A stretch of 64,000 nt of DNA from the NCBI GenBank assembly GCA_017642895.1, contig JAEPON010000002.1, positions 1 through 64,000 on the forward strand, written 5' to 3'. Of this stretch, positions 1 through 8,786 are shown one piece after another (position 1 is the stretch's first letter; the number at the start of each line of letters is the position of its first letter). The stretch is from Roseitalea sp. (GTDB lineage: Bacteria > Pseudomonadota > Alphaproteobacteria > Rhizobiales > Rhizobiaceae). The notes below the pieces were generated by a model. The model was not told where the DNA came from, ran no database searches, and was given only the letters and a program-made list of their open reading frames with translations. A program made the translations under genes and the position numbers.

Positions 1-141
1 CGGCGTGTGGCCAATATCGTGCGCCACGGGCGCAACATGCGCATCGGCAAAGGCACGCACCTCGGCACGCACACCCCGCACATCCTCCGGCTCAAGCCGG
101 TTGTCATAAAGGCGATCAGACAAGCGTTCGGGAAAGGGCAT
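1..141 (-). CDS. Acyl-CoA dehydrogenase, N-terminal fragment (cut by window edge)
   Basis: Only the first 47 codons are inside the window; the gene continues past base 1. The translation starts MPFPERLSD and contains a VRAFADAHVAP stretch that resembles the N-terminal helical domain of acyl-CoA dehydrogenases, which oxidise acyl-CoA to enoyl-CoA using FAD. It starts 3 bases after the stop of the quinone reductase gene, so it is the downstream member of the same minus-strand run. Its position beside two acyl-CoA synthetases and a crotonase fits a CoA-dependent degradation route. The family assignment rests on a short segment and is moderately sure. Confidence 0.6.
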   Translation of the reverse strand, partial: MPFPERLSDRLYDNRLEPEDVRGVRAEVRAFADAHVAPVAHDIGHTP

Positions 142-144
142 GGT

Positions 145-870
145 TCACTCCGTAAGCGCAGGTTTTGCCGGACGAACCGGCCGCATCCGGTCATCGAAAT
201 CATCCAGGGTCGGCATCGGCAGGACAGGTCGGGCATCAATGTTTTCGAGGCAGGCCCGCCAGCCCTCCAGCATGGCGGCCCGCGCGGCATCGTCGACATA
301 GGGCACGTGATGGGCAAAGAAGGGTTCGACCACGTCATAGCCGGCATAGCCCAGCGTGCCCTGAAGCAGGTGCCGCAACATGACCGTCAGATCGCCATGG
401 ACCGAGCCGGGCCCGAACATGTGCTCGCGGCCGCCCAATGCCGCGCCGACAAGCGCCCGGCGCCCGGCCAGGGCGCCCCGGTCGTAAAAGCGGCGCCCGC
501 CATAGATCGCGCCGGACAGAAAAACCCGGTCAATCCACCCTTTCAGCATCGCCGGCGCCGAAAACCAGAAGATCGGAAAGGTCAGCACAAGAAGATCGGC
601 CGACATCAGGCGTTCGAATTCGCGCGCAATGTCCGCGCACAAGGCATCTGCGCTCAGACAATGCCGCTGCTCCTTGGCATAGACCAGATAGTCCGGATCG
701 GCGCGCGCCAGGAAGTCCTCCGGCTTGGCGACCGGATCAAAGCCCTCGGCATAGAGATCGGAAACAACGACCTCATAGCCGCTGTCGCCGAGCGCCTCGG
801 CCGCAACATCGCGCATCGCCGCAACAAACGACCGAGGCTCAGGATGCGCATGCACAATCAGCGCTTTCAT
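145..870 (-). CDS. NAD(P)H dehydrogenase (quinone)-type flavodoxin-fold oxidoreductase
   Basis: The 241-residue product begins KALIVHAHPEPRSF, the first strand and FMN/FAD phosphate loop of the NQO1/Flavodoxin_2 family. Around residues 96-113 it has TFPIFWFSAPAMLKGW, the second flavin-binding segment. Such enzymes reduce quinones or free flavin with NAD(P)H in the cytoplasm. The ATG at 870 was chosen because homology begins exactly there and an AAAGG-like site precedes it; the open frame extends further upstream without matching the family. It lies 19 bases after the riboflavin kinase gene, which fits a flavin-handling role. Its true electron acceptor cannot be read from sequence. Confidence 0.85.
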   Translation of the reverse strand: MKALIVHAHPEPRSFVAAMRDVAAEALGDSGYEVVVSDLYAEGFDPVAKPEDFLARADPDYLVYAKEQRHCLSADALCADIAREFERLMSADLLVLTFPIFWFSAPAMLKGWIDRVFLSGAIYGGRRFYDRGALAGRRALVGAALGGREHMFGPGSVHGDLTVMLRHLLQGTLGYAGYDVVEPFFAHHVPYVDDAARAAMLEGWRACLENIDARPVLPMPTLDDFDDRMRPVRPAKPALTE

Positions 871-889
871 CGATCTGCGCCTTTCAACT

Positions 890-1351
890 TCACTCGGCCG
901 CGGCGAGGTTGTGGATCGCCGCATCACCGAACACCGAACCAGCCTCGATCGACGACCCATGGCGGTCAGGCCCGAGCGCGGCCAGCGTCCGTCTGGCCTG
1001 GCCGACGTCGTCGCCCATTTGCGCAATCAAACTGTCGACAGAAGCAAACCTCTTCTCCGGCCTTTGATAGTGCGCCAGATCAACCGAGATCTCGCGGCCG
1101 TAAAGGTCCCCGTTAAAATCGATTAGAAACACCTCCAGGTTCGGCGGATGATCACCAACCGTTGGCTTGGTCCCTATGGATGCGCATCCCTGATAGCGTC
1201 CGGCATGTGGACCATCATGCACCTCAATGAAGGCGGCATAGACGCCAAAGGGCGGCCGGGCGCCCGTTGGCAGGTCCACATTCGCCGTCGGGAAACCAAA
1301 CTCGCGCCCGTTCTTCAGGCCATGAACCACCTGGCCCCCGATGGTCTGCAT
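890..1351 (-). CDS. Stand-alone riboflavin kinase (RFK domain only)
   Basis: The 153-residue protein matches the C-terminal riboflavin kinase half of bacterial RibF. It has GGQVVHGLKNGREFGFPTAN at residues 5-24, then GVYAA, a GTKPTVGD segment and the conserved DFNGDLYGR strand. It would phosphorylate riboflavin to FMN. The FAD synthetase half of RibF, with its HxGH-type nucleotidyl motif, is absent, and there is no room for it because the start has a clear GGAGGACA site. Monofunctional kinases are uncommon in bacteria, where bifunctional RibF is the rule. With ribB at the other end of the same minus-strand run it probably supplies FMN locally. Confidence 0.88.
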   Translation of the reverse strand: MQTIGGQVVHGLKNGREFGFPTANVDLPTGARPPFGVYAAFIEVHDGPHAGRYQGCASIGTKPTVGDHPPNLEVFLIDFNGDLYGREISVDLAHYQRPEKRFASVDSLIAQMGDDVGQARRTLAALGPDRHGSSIEAGSVFGDAAIHNLAAAE

Positions 1352-1414
1352 GCTTGTCCTCCATCTATGGAGCGGCAGCGGCGCACGACGCCTGTCATGC
1401 GCTGTCGCCGAGCC

Positions 1415-2209
1415 TCAAGAGCCGGCGAACTTCGGACTTCGCTTTTCGGCAAACGCCAGAACAGCTTCGCGATGGTCATCTGTCAGGCTTGTGCGGGTCT
1501 CGTAGCTGACCGAGGCGTCGATATAGGCGTGAAACGCCTGTTTCAGCGGCAGGTTGGCGACCACCTTGGTCAGGCGGATAGCCTGGGTCGCGCCACCGGC
1601 GAGCCGCCGTGCAAATGCTGCCACCTTCGCATCGAGTTGGTCGGCGGGCACGGCTTCGTTGATCATGCCGAGCGCGGCTGCATCGACCGCCGATAGCGGA
1701 TCGCCGGTGAGCAGATAGCGTTTTGCGACCGGCAGCCCGACCAGCATCGGCCAGACGATGGCGCCGCCATCGCCGGCGACCAGCCCGACACTGACATGCG
1801 GATCACTGATCCTGGCGGCATCGCTAGCGAATATGATGTCGCTGTAGAGCGCGATCGTCGCGCCCAGTCCGGCGGCATGTCCGTTCATCTTGCAGACGAT
1901 CGGCTTTTCGCATTCAAGCATGCCGGCAACCAGTTTCTTGGCCTCGACCCGCAATGCTTCGAACATGGCCGGATCGTCCAGCGCGTCGGACATCCATGTG
2001 ATGTCGCCGCCCGCGCAGAACGCCTCGCCCGCACCCGTCAGGACAATGACCTCGGACTGAGGATCGGCGGCCGCGTCGAAAAAGACCCGCGACAGTTCCT
2101 CGTGAAGGCGCGCGTCGACGGCGTTGCGCCGTTGCGGCCTGTTCAGCGTGATCGTCAGGATCTTGCCCTCGCGGGCAAACGCGATGTCCTGGTAGTCCGC
2201 AAGGTCCAT
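1415..2209 (-). CDS. Enoyl-CoA hydratase/isomerase family protein with altered active site
   Basis: This is a 264-residue crotonase-fold protein. The oxyanion-hole segment GAGEAFCAGGD is present, as is the second conserved block around HAAGLGATIALYSD. Classical hydratases place catalytic glutamates in that second block (CELAMM-type) and in a following PE motif. Here the first is threonine (ATIAL) and the second is histidine (DPHVSVG), followed by GDGG. It may therefore act as an isomerase, hydrolase or C-C lyase rather than a hydratase. It ends the block of CoA genes, 12 bases downstream of an acyl-CoA synthetase. The family is certain, the reaction is not. Confidence 0.85.
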   Translation of the reverse strand: MDLADYQDIAFAREGKILTITLNRPQRRNAVDARLHEELSRVFFDAAADPQSEVIVLTGAGEAFCAGGDITWMSDALDDPAMFEALRVEAKKLVAGMLECEKPIVCKMNGHAAGLGATIALYSDIIFASDAARISDPHVSVGLVAGDGGAIVWPMLVGLPVAKRYLLTGDPLSAVDAAALGMINEAVPADQLDAKVAAFARRLAGGATQAIRLTKVVANLPLKQAFHAYIDASVSYETRTSLTDDHREAVLAFAEKRSPKFAGS

Positions 2210-2221
2210 GATCCGTCTCCC

Positions 2222-3754
2222 TCAGTTGACGCGGCGGTCGATACCCGCCCAGTACGGCTCGCGCAGTTGACGCCGCAGCAGCTTGCCCGATGCATTGCGT
2301 GGCAGGTCGGCAACGAAATCGACGGATTTCGGCACTTTGTAGCCGGCGATGCGTTGGCGCGCGAACGCGATGATGGAACTCTCGTCCGTGGCGGCACCGG
2401 GCTTGAGCACAACGCAGGCCTTGACCGCTTCGCCCCATTTCTTGTCCGGCACGCCGATGACGCCGACCTCGGCGACCGCATCATGTCCGAAGATCGCGTT
2501 CTCCACCTCGGCCGGATAGATGTTCTCGGCGCCCGAAACGATCATGTCCTTCATGCGGTCGTGAATGAACAGATAGCCGTCGGCGTTCAGATAGCCGGCG
2601 TCGCCCGTGCGGAACCAGCCGTCCGGCCTGGCCTCCCTGGTGGCTTCGGGCAGCTTCCAATATTGCTCGAACAGCCGCTCGCCGCGCAGCGCGATCTCGC
2701 CGACCTCGCCTGCCGCGACGTCCGTACCGTCGGGGCCGACAATGCGCAGTTCTATGCCGGAGAATGGCTTGCCGCAGGACCGCAGCATCTCCGGATTGCC
2801 GGGGGCATGGTCCTCGGCGGGAAGATAGGTGACGACGCCGCAGGTTTCGGTCAGGCCGTAGAGCTGAACGAATGCACACCCCAGAACATCGATCGCCTTC
2901 ATCAACAAATCGCTGGGGATTGGCGCGGCTCCGTAATAGACGCGGGCGAGCAAGGAGAAATCAGCCGACCGGGAGGCCGGCGATTGCAGGATGGCGTTCA
3001 GGGCGGCCGGCACGATGAAGGTATGGGTGATGCCGGCGCGTTGTATGTTGTCGACGGCGCCCTCGGGCGAAAATTCGCGGATGATCTCCGCCCTGGCGCC
3101 GTTAAAGGTGCCGAAAAGGCCCCACATGGTGCCGGCGATGTGGAACTGCGGCATGATCACCTGCAAGACGTCGTCCGGCGTGAAAGGCCCCATTTCGGGC
3201 GAACTGTTTTCAAGCGCGGCATGGATGTTTCCATGGGTGAGGATCGCGCCCTTCGGCTTGCCGGTGGTGCCGCTTGTATACATCTGGATCAGCGCGCGGT
3301 CGGACGGCACCACCGTCGACACGGGTTGCGCGGACTGCTCGTCACGCCAGCGCGTATAGGCCGCGTCCAGAGTGATGATCTCACGCAGCTTGGGCAGGCG
3401 GTCCGCGATCGCGCCGACCGTGTCGGCAAACTCCGGCGCGACAAACAAAAGCGCAACCTCGGCATCGGACATGATGTAGTGCAGTTCCTCGGCTGCCAGG
3501 CGCCAGTTCAACGGGACGAGCGTGGCGGCGGCCCTTGCGGCACCGAAGACAAGTTCAAAATAGGTCGCGCTGTTCTTGTCGAGGACGGCAATCCGGCTGT
3601 CCTCGCCCAGATCGCTGGCCAGAAGCCCGTGTGCAACCTGGTTGGCCCGCGCGTCGAGTGCGGCGAAGGTGGTCACAGCCCCGTCCTGGCTGATGGCGGT
3701 GGCATCCGGCCGCTCGCCCGCCTGACGGGTTGGCATATCGGAAAACGCGCTCAT
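2222..3754 (-). CDS. AMP-dependent acyl-CoA synthetase (first)
   Basis: The 510-residue adenylate-forming enzyme would activate a carboxylic acid to its CoA thioester with ATP. It has the P-loop YTSGTTGKPKG, the YGLTETCG motif, the hinge GWFRTGD with the downstream DRMKDMIVSG core, and the catalytic-lysine segment NASGKLLRR near the C-terminus. The ATG at 3754 was chosen because GGGAGGAACACA precedes it, although the frame is open for 14 more codons. It resembles fatty-acid or aryl-CoA ligases; the substrate cannot be told. A second, distinct ligase lies upstream in the same run, so two acids, or one acid at two stages, may be activated. Confidence 0.9.
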   Translation of the reverse strand: MSAFSDMPTRQAGERPDATAISQDGAVTTFAALDARANQVAHGLLASDLGEDSRIAVLDKNSATYFELVFGAARAAATLVPLNWRLAAEELHYIMSDAEVALLFVAPEFADTVGAIADRLPKLREIITLDAAYTRWRDEQSAQPVSTVVPSDRALIQMYTSGTTGKPKGAILTHGNIHAALENSSPEMGPFTPDDVLQVIMPQFHIAGTMWGLFGTFNGARAEIIREFSPEGAVDNIQRAGITHTFIVPAALNAILQSPASRSADFSLLARVYYGAAPIPSDLLMKAIDVLGCAFVQLYGLTETCGVVTYLPAEDHAPGNPEMLRSCGKPFSGIELRIVGPDGTDVAAGEVGEIALRGERLFEQYWKLPEATREARPDGWFRTGDAGYLNADGYLFIHDRMKDMIVSGAENIYPAEVENAIFGHDAVAEVGVIGVPDKKWGEAVKACVVLKPGAATDESSIIAFARQRIAGYKVPKSVDFVADLPRNASGKLLRRQLREPYWAGIDRRVN

Positions 3755-3785
3755 TTGTGTTCCTCCCGACAGCAGAACGAAGCGG

Positions 3786-4769
3786 CTAGAATTCAATGAC
3801 GATCTTGCCGAACTGGGCGTTCGACATCATGTAGGCATGCGCCGCCATGGCCTCGTCGATGTGAAAGACACGGTCGATCACTGGCCGGATGTCACCGGCG
3901 GCGAACGCCGGCACAAGATCGCGCGCCATCGCAGCCGTCGCAGCGCCATGCTCCTCGATCGTCCTGGTGCGAAAGGTGACGCCGGCCAGTGTCATGCGCT
4001 TGAGCGCCAGCGTCTCGAAATCGAACATGTCCTGGCCGCCGCCCATGCGCCCGACGCTGACCCAGCGCGCGCGCATGGCGGCCGCTTCGAGCGTGCCACC
4101 GACAACACCCTTGCCGATGTGATCGATTATCACGTCCGCGCCGTGCCCGTCGGTGGCCTCGCGCACGATTTCGACGAAATCCTGCGTCTTGGAATGGATC
4201 GGGTGCGTCAGCCCCTCCGGTCCCAGATTGTCCAGCTTCTCGGTGGATGACGAGGTGCCGAAGACATGGCTTGCGCCGAAATGGCGGGCCAACTGGACGG
4301 TTGCGATACCGACGCTGGTCGTCACCGCATGGATGAGAACGGCATCGCCCTTGGCGAAGCCACCATTGGTGAAGAGCGCGTCATGGGCCGTCGTGAAGTT
4401 CACCGGCACCGCTGCGGCATCCTTGAGGTCCATGGCTTGGGGGACCACGACCGCCAGCCGGTGATCGACCGCGACATGTTCGGCGAATGACCGGGACGCC
4501 ATGGCCATCACCCGATCGCCGGTCTTGAACCCGGTGACGTCTTTGCCCACCGCCTCGACGACGCCCGCCATTTCACGTCCGACGATCTGGGGCAGTTCGT
4601 CGTCCAGCGAGTGGGAATAGGTCGATGGCTTGAGGTTCTGATCGGCCCTGTTGAGCCCGCCATAGCGGGCCCTGACCAGGATCTCGTTGCGACCCGGTTC
4701 AGGGCACGGCACGTCGTCGGTAACCCAGGCCGAACCTTTCGACGTTTGTTTCAAAACCAGCGCTTTCAC
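3786..4769 (-). CDS. MDR-superfamily NADPH:quinone-type oxidoreductase
   Basis: This medium-chain dehydrogenase/reductase of 327 residues resembles quinone oxidoreductases and enoyl reductases. It lacks the cysteine and histidine ligands of zinc alcohol dehydrogenases. The nucleotide-binding segment reads HAVTTSVGIATVQLARHFG, and the N-terminal GroES-like fold has NRADQN and GREMAGVVEAVG. A GTG start at 4769 is preferred because GGAGATAAAC sits at good distance and homology begins there; an upstream ATG at 4817 remains possible. It probably reduces a C=C bond conjugated to a carbonyl, using NADPH, between the two CoA ligases of the run. Confidence 0.82.
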   Translation of the reverse strand: MKALVLKQTSKGSAWVTDDVPCPEPGRNEILVRARYGGLNRADQNLKPSTYSHSLDDELPQIVGREMAGVVEAVGKDVTGFKTGDRVMAMASRSFAEHVAVDHRLAVVVPQAMDLKDAAAVPVNFTTAHDALFTNGGFAKGDAVLIHAVTTSVGIATVQLARHFGASHVFGTSSSTEKLDNLGPEGLTHPIHSKTQDFVEIVREATDGHGADVIIDHIGKGVVGGTLEAAAMRARWVSVGRMGGGQDMFDFETLALKRMTLAGVTFRTRTIEEHGAATAAMARDLVPAFAAGDIRPVIDRVFHIDEAMAAHAYMMSNAQFGKIVIEF

Positions 4770-4892
4770 GTTTATCTCCGGTCGTCCGCCCGTGCCGCCG
4801 AAGCGGCTTTCGCCCACTAATCAACGTTGGCGCTGGATCCGTATTTCAGTTTTTCGCCGATGCGGCCGCGAGGTTTTCGGATTCCTGCACGG

Positions 4893-6560
4893 TCAGGCCG
4901 AAGCACGCTCCCGCCGCGCTGCGCCGGACAACTCGGCAGCCCGCTTACGCAGTTCGAACTTCTGAATCTTGCCGGTCGAGGTTTTCGGCAGTTCGTCGAA
5001 AACGATGTGACGCGGACACTTGTAATGCGCCAGATTATCGCGGCAGAACGCAACGAGTTCTTTCTCGGAGACGGTTTCTGCGGGCCTCAACTCGACGAAA
5101 GCGCACGGCGTTTCGCCCCATTTCTCGTCGGGCTTGGCGACGACGGCGGCGGCCAGCACCGCCGGATGGCGGAACAGCACATCCTCGACTTCGACCGAAG
5201 AGATGTTCTCGCCGCCGGAGATGATAATGTCCTTGGAACGGTCCTTGAGCTGGATGTAGCCATCGGCATGTTGCACGCCCAGATCGCCGGAATGGAACCA
5301 GCCGCCAGCAAACGCTTCCTCGGTGGCCTTCGGGTTCTTCAGATACCCTTTCATGACCGAGTTGCCACGGAACATGATCTCGCCCAGGGAGGCACCATCG
5401 GCCTTGAGAGGATCAAGCGTCTCCGCATCAAGAACGCCCAACTGCTCGAGCGCGCCGGTGCGCACGCCCTGGCGCGCTTTCCTGGTCGCCTGTTCTTCGG
5501 GGTCGTCATCGTCCCATTCGGGCTTCCATTCATTGACGACGGCGGGGCCATAGGTTTCGGTCAAGCCGTAGACATGGGTGACATTGATGCCTTCGGCGGC
5601 GACCGCCTTCAGCAATGCGGCCGGCGGCGGCGCGCCGCCGGTGACCGCCTCGACCGCGTGATCGAGTTTCCTCTTGGCGCTGTCAGGCGCATTGATGATC
5701 GTCGAAAGCACGATGGCGGCGCCGCAAAAATGCGTCGCGCGATGCTCGGCGAGCGCCTCCCAGATTTCGGCGTCGCGCACTTGGCGCAGGCAGATATGGG
5801 TTCCGGCGGCGAGCGAAATCGACCATGGGAAACACCACCCGTTGCAGTGGAACATGGGCAGCGTCCACAGATAGACCGGATGACGCGGCATGCTCGTGAC
5901 CAGCACATTGCTTTGCGCCACCAGATGGGCGCCGCGGTGGTGGTAGACGACGCCCTTGGGATTGCCGGTCGTGCCGGAGGTGTAGTTGAGTGTGATCGCA
6001 TCCCATTCATCGTCGGGCATGCGCCATTCAAACCCGGTGTCGCCGTCGGCCAGAAATGCCTCATAGTCCACCGCATCGAGGCCGCTCAGGGCCATATCGG
6101 CTTGCTGGTCGTTGAACTCGACCAGAAACGGCCTGACCGCCGCGATCTCCAGCGCCGCGCGGATCAGATCGGCGAAGGCGCTGTCGAAAACCAGGACCTG
6201 CGTCTCGGCGTGCTCCAGTTGAAAGGCGATCTGCGCGGCATCGAGCCGCGTGTTGAGGCTGTGCAGCACGGCCTGGGTCATCGGCACGCCGTAGTGGGCA
6301 TCCAGAAACGGCGGCGTATTGAGCAGCATCGCTGAAACGGTGTCGCCCTTGCCGATCCCGCGTCGGTCGAGCGCGGAGGCAAGCTGCCGGGCGCGGGCGT
6401 AGAATTGCCGGTAATCGAAGCTTTGCGAACCATGGATGATCGCCGTCCGGTCAGGGTGCACGTGGGCGGCGCGTTCGAGATAGGTCAGCGGCGTCAGGGG
6501 CTGATGATTGGCGGCTCGCTTGTCCAGACCCATCTCATATTTGTTTGTTTTCGCTTGCAT
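4893..6560 (-). CDS. AMP-dependent acyl-CoA synthetase (second, DmdB-like group)
   Basis: This 555-residue ligase has YTSGTTGNPKGV, the MFHCNGW block, YGLTETYGP, the GWFHSGD hinge, KDRSKDIIISGGENISS and a C-terminal TSTGKIQKFELR with the catalytic lysine. The arrangement is that of the medium-chain ligase group that includes DmdB, the methylmercaptopropionate-CoA ligase. That group is broad, so no substrate is assigned. The ATG is preceded by GGGAGGCAGAA. It follows the double-SDR gene by 36 bases. The presence of both ligases in one run argues that the pathway releases free acids, perhaps from ring opening or aldehyde oxidation. Confidence 0.9.
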   Translation of the reverse strand: MQAKTNKYEMGLDKRAANHQPLTPLTYLERAAHVHPDRTAIIHGSQSFDYRQFYARARQLASALDRRGIGKGDTVSAMLLNTPPFLDAHYGVPMTQAVLHSLNTRLDAAQIAFQLEHAETQVLVFDSAFADLIRAALEIAAVRPFLVEFNDQQADMALSGLDAVDYEAFLADGDTGFEWRMPDDEWDAITLNYTSGTTGNPKGVVYHHRGAHLVAQSNVLVTSMPRHPVYLWTLPMFHCNGWCFPWSISLAAGTHICLRQVRDAEIWEALAEHRATHFCGAAIVLSTIINAPDSAKRKLDHAVEAVTGGAPPPAALLKAVAAEGINVTHVYGLTETYGPAVVNEWKPEWDDDDPEEQATRKARQGVRTGALEQLGVLDAETLDPLKADGASLGEIMFRGNSVMKGYLKNPKATEEAFAGGWFHSGDLGVQHADGYIQLKDRSKDIIISGGENISSVEVEDVLFRHPAVLAAAVVAKPDEKWGETPCAFVELRPAETVSEKELVAFCRDNLAHYKCPRHIVFDELPKTSTGKIQKFELRKRAAELSGAARRERASA

Positions 6561-6596
6561 TTCTGCCTCCCAACTTCTGGCGCGGCGACGCCGTTC

Positions 6597-8198
6597 TCAA
6601 CTTGCGATCGGCATCTGGCTCTCCGGTCTCGGGACAAGCGACGATGCGCCCAACCCGGCAACGGAATACCCGCCATCGACGGCCAGGGTCTGACCGGTCA
6701 CGAACGATGCCTCCGGCGATGCCAGGAACCGGATGGCGTCAGCGATGTTGGCCGGCTCGCCCATGCGGCCCGCGGGCACCATCGAGATGAAACGCGCCTT
6801 CATCTCCGGCGTCAGAAGCTCGCGCGCCATGTCGGTCTCGATCGGTCCGGGCGCCACGACATTTACTGTAACGCCCGACGAGGCGAGCTCAATCGCAAAC
6901 TGGCGTGACATGGCGATCAATCCCGCCTTCGCCAGCCCGTAGGCGGTGCGCCCATAGGCCGCGCGCAACCCGCTCACCGACGAAAGCGAAACAATGCGCC
7001 CAAAGCCTTGCGCGCGCATATGCGGCGCCGCGGCCTTGGTCAGGGCGAACGGCCCGGTCAGATTGACCGCGCGCACCTTGTCCCACTCCGCCAAAGGCAT
7101 TTCGAGGAAAGGAAAGACGCCGCCGACCGCGGCATTGTTGACCAGAACGTCCAACCGCCCCTTCGAGCCGACCAGGCTTCCGACGGTCGCGCGGCACGCC
7201 TCGGGATCGCCGACATCCAGACCGGCCGCCTCGGCAACAAAGCCTTGCGCGCCCAAGCGCTGTGCCGCGGCATGCGCTGCCTCTTCATCGCGATCTGCGA
7301 GAACCACCGCGTGCCCGTCCGCGCACAGGGTCAGCGCGGTGGCAAAGCCGATGCCCCGCGCGCCGCCTGTCACCAGCGCCACCGGACGGCCATCGGCGCG
7401 CCGCGGCGCAGGCCCGGCCTCCTGCACCAGGCCCACCTCGCCTTCCTCGCCGGCGCCGAGCCCCGAGGCTAGAAACCCGCCATCGACGGCGATGTTGGCT
7501 CCGGTCAGAAAATCCGGCGCGTCGCACAGCAGATAGGCGGCAACGCCGCCGATCTCTTCGACGGACGCAAAACGCTCGGCGGGAACGAACGCCTCATAAG
7601 CGGCGCGCGTCTCCGCCGGGATCGATCGCGCCAACTCGGTCTCGACGGGTCCGGGCAGGATGCAGTTGGCCTGGACGTTGATTGGCGCCAGTTCGGTGGC
7701 CAACTGTCGGGTCAGCGCCAGCATGCAGGCCTTGGAGGTTCCGTAGGCGACGCGCCCCGGGCTCGCCCGCTCGCCGCTGATCGAGGCGACGTTGACGATG
7801 CGGCCGCCGCCCGTCTCCTTCATCAATCGGGCGACGTGCTGGGCGGCAACCAGCGCGCCGGTCACGTTGACGGCCAGCGTTTGCTCCCACTCCTCAAGCG
7901 ACAGGTCCTCAAAAGGGATCAGCTGGCCGATCCCGGAATTGTTGACCAGGGATCGGATCGGGCCGAACTCGGCGTGCACCCGGTCCAGCACATTCACAAT
8001 CGCCTCGCGGTCGGACATGTCCAGCTTGATGGCTGTTGCGCGATGGCCGGCCGCCCCGATCCGGGCGGCCGTTTCCTCCGCCGCGCCAAGGTCCAGATCG
8101 CTGACGATGACATGGTGGCCGCGCTCGGCCGCCGCAGTGGCGATGGCCGCACCTATCCCGGCGGCAGCGCCGGTCACAACGCAGACGGGCAACGCCAT
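6597..8198 (-). CDS. Tandem short-chain dehydrogenase fusion (SDR-SDR)
   Basis: The 533-residue product contains two complete SDR domains in one chain. The first, roughly residues 1-250, has TGAAAGIG, NNSG, a YGTSK active site and a terminal VDGG. After a linker of about 20 residues the second has TGGARGIG, NNAA, YGLAK and again a terminal VDGG. Both Tyr-x-x-x-Lys sites are intact, so both halves should be active NAD(P)-dependent dehydrogenases. The ATG at 8198 shares its A with the stop of the upstream gene, and a GTG three bases earlier is also possible. Linking two dehydrogenases suggests two successive oxidations or reductions of one intermediate. Confidence 0.9.
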   Translation of the reverse strand: MALPVCVVTGAAAGIGAAIATAAAERGHHVIVSDLDLGAAEETAARIGAAGHRATAIKLDMSDREAIVNVLDRVHAEFGPIRSLVNNSGIGQLIPFEDLSLEEWEQTLAVNVTGALVAAQHVARLMKETGGGRIVNVASISGERASPGRVAYGTSKACMLALTRQLATELAPINVQANCILPGPVETELARSIPAETRAAYEAFVPAERFASVEEIGGVAAYLLCDAPDFLTGANIAVDGGFLASGLGAGEEGEVGLVQEAGPAPRRADGRPVALVTGGARGIGFATALTLCADGHAVVLADRDEEAAHAAAQRLGAQGFVAEAAGLDVGDPEACRATVGSLVGSKGRLDVLVNNAAVGGVFPFLEMPLAEWDKVRAVNLTGPFALTKAAAPHMRAQGFGRIVSLSSVSGLRAAYGRTAYGLAKAGLIAMSRQFAIELASSGVTVNVVAPGPIETDMARELLTPEMKARFISMVPAGRMGEPANIADAIRFLASPEASFVTGQTLAVDGGYSVAGLGASSLVPRPESQMPIAS

Positions 8199-8635
8199 CA
8201 CGACACGGCCTTCAGCGTGGGATGAACACCTTCCTTCTGCTGGCGTACAACCGAATTGTAGTACTCGCGGAAGAGCGCGATCTTGCCGTCTCGCAGGTCA
8301 TAAAGCGCGCAGTAATTGTTGTCGTGTCGCGCCCCGGTCTCGACGTCAAGCAGCGCGCAATCGAATTCCTGGAAAACGGTGGATGGATCGGCCATCTCAT
8401 AGGTCAGACACCGTGTGACGGCGGTGATCCGCTTTTTCGGGAAGGTCTTGCGGAAATAGGCCGCAATCCCGTCCCGCCCCTTGATCGCCTTCGGCTGACC
8501 TTCGGGCGCAAACGGAAACTCGAACACCGCATCCTCGGTGAGGATATCGGCGATTGCATCGACATCGGCATCGATCAGTCGTTGCAAAAACGCTTCGACA
8601 AGTGCCACTTGAGGCGCTTTTTTCTTTTCGGCCAT
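8198..8635 (-). CDS. SnoaL-like (NTF2 fold) protein
   Basis: The 145-residue protein has the NTF2-like cone fold pattern: an N-terminal helix (ALVEAFLQRLIDADVDAIAD), then VFEFPFAPEGQPKAIKG and a C-terminal DGKIALFREYYNSVVR strand. Family members include hydratases, isomerases and cyclases acting on small hydrophobic substrates, so a non-redox step is plausible. The ATG at 8635 has GGAGGGAGTTTC upstream. Its stop overlaps the start of the SDR fusion, indicating translational coupling. The EFPFAPEG and DGKIA-FREYY motifs recur in the lipocalin fusion encoded at 19153-20067, so the two are paralogous. Confidence 0.8.
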   Translation of the reverse strand: MAEKKKAPQVALVEAFLQRLIDADVDAIADILTEDAVFEFPFAPEGQPKAIKGRDGIAAYFRKTFPKKRITAVTRCLTYEMADPSTVFQEFDCALLDVETGARHDNNYCALYDLRDGKIALFREYYNSVVRQQKEGVHPTLKAVS

Positions 8636-8786
8636 ATGAAACTCCCTCCACGTTCGCCCCGGCATAGCCGGCCGATCGGCGGCCGTCTTTCGATCAGACG
8701 AACGCGTCCGGAGAGTTTGTTTCACATTCTTGCAGCCATCGTTCAGCTTGAGCCGTTGCGCTTTTGGTTGAATCGCTCAACCGGCT

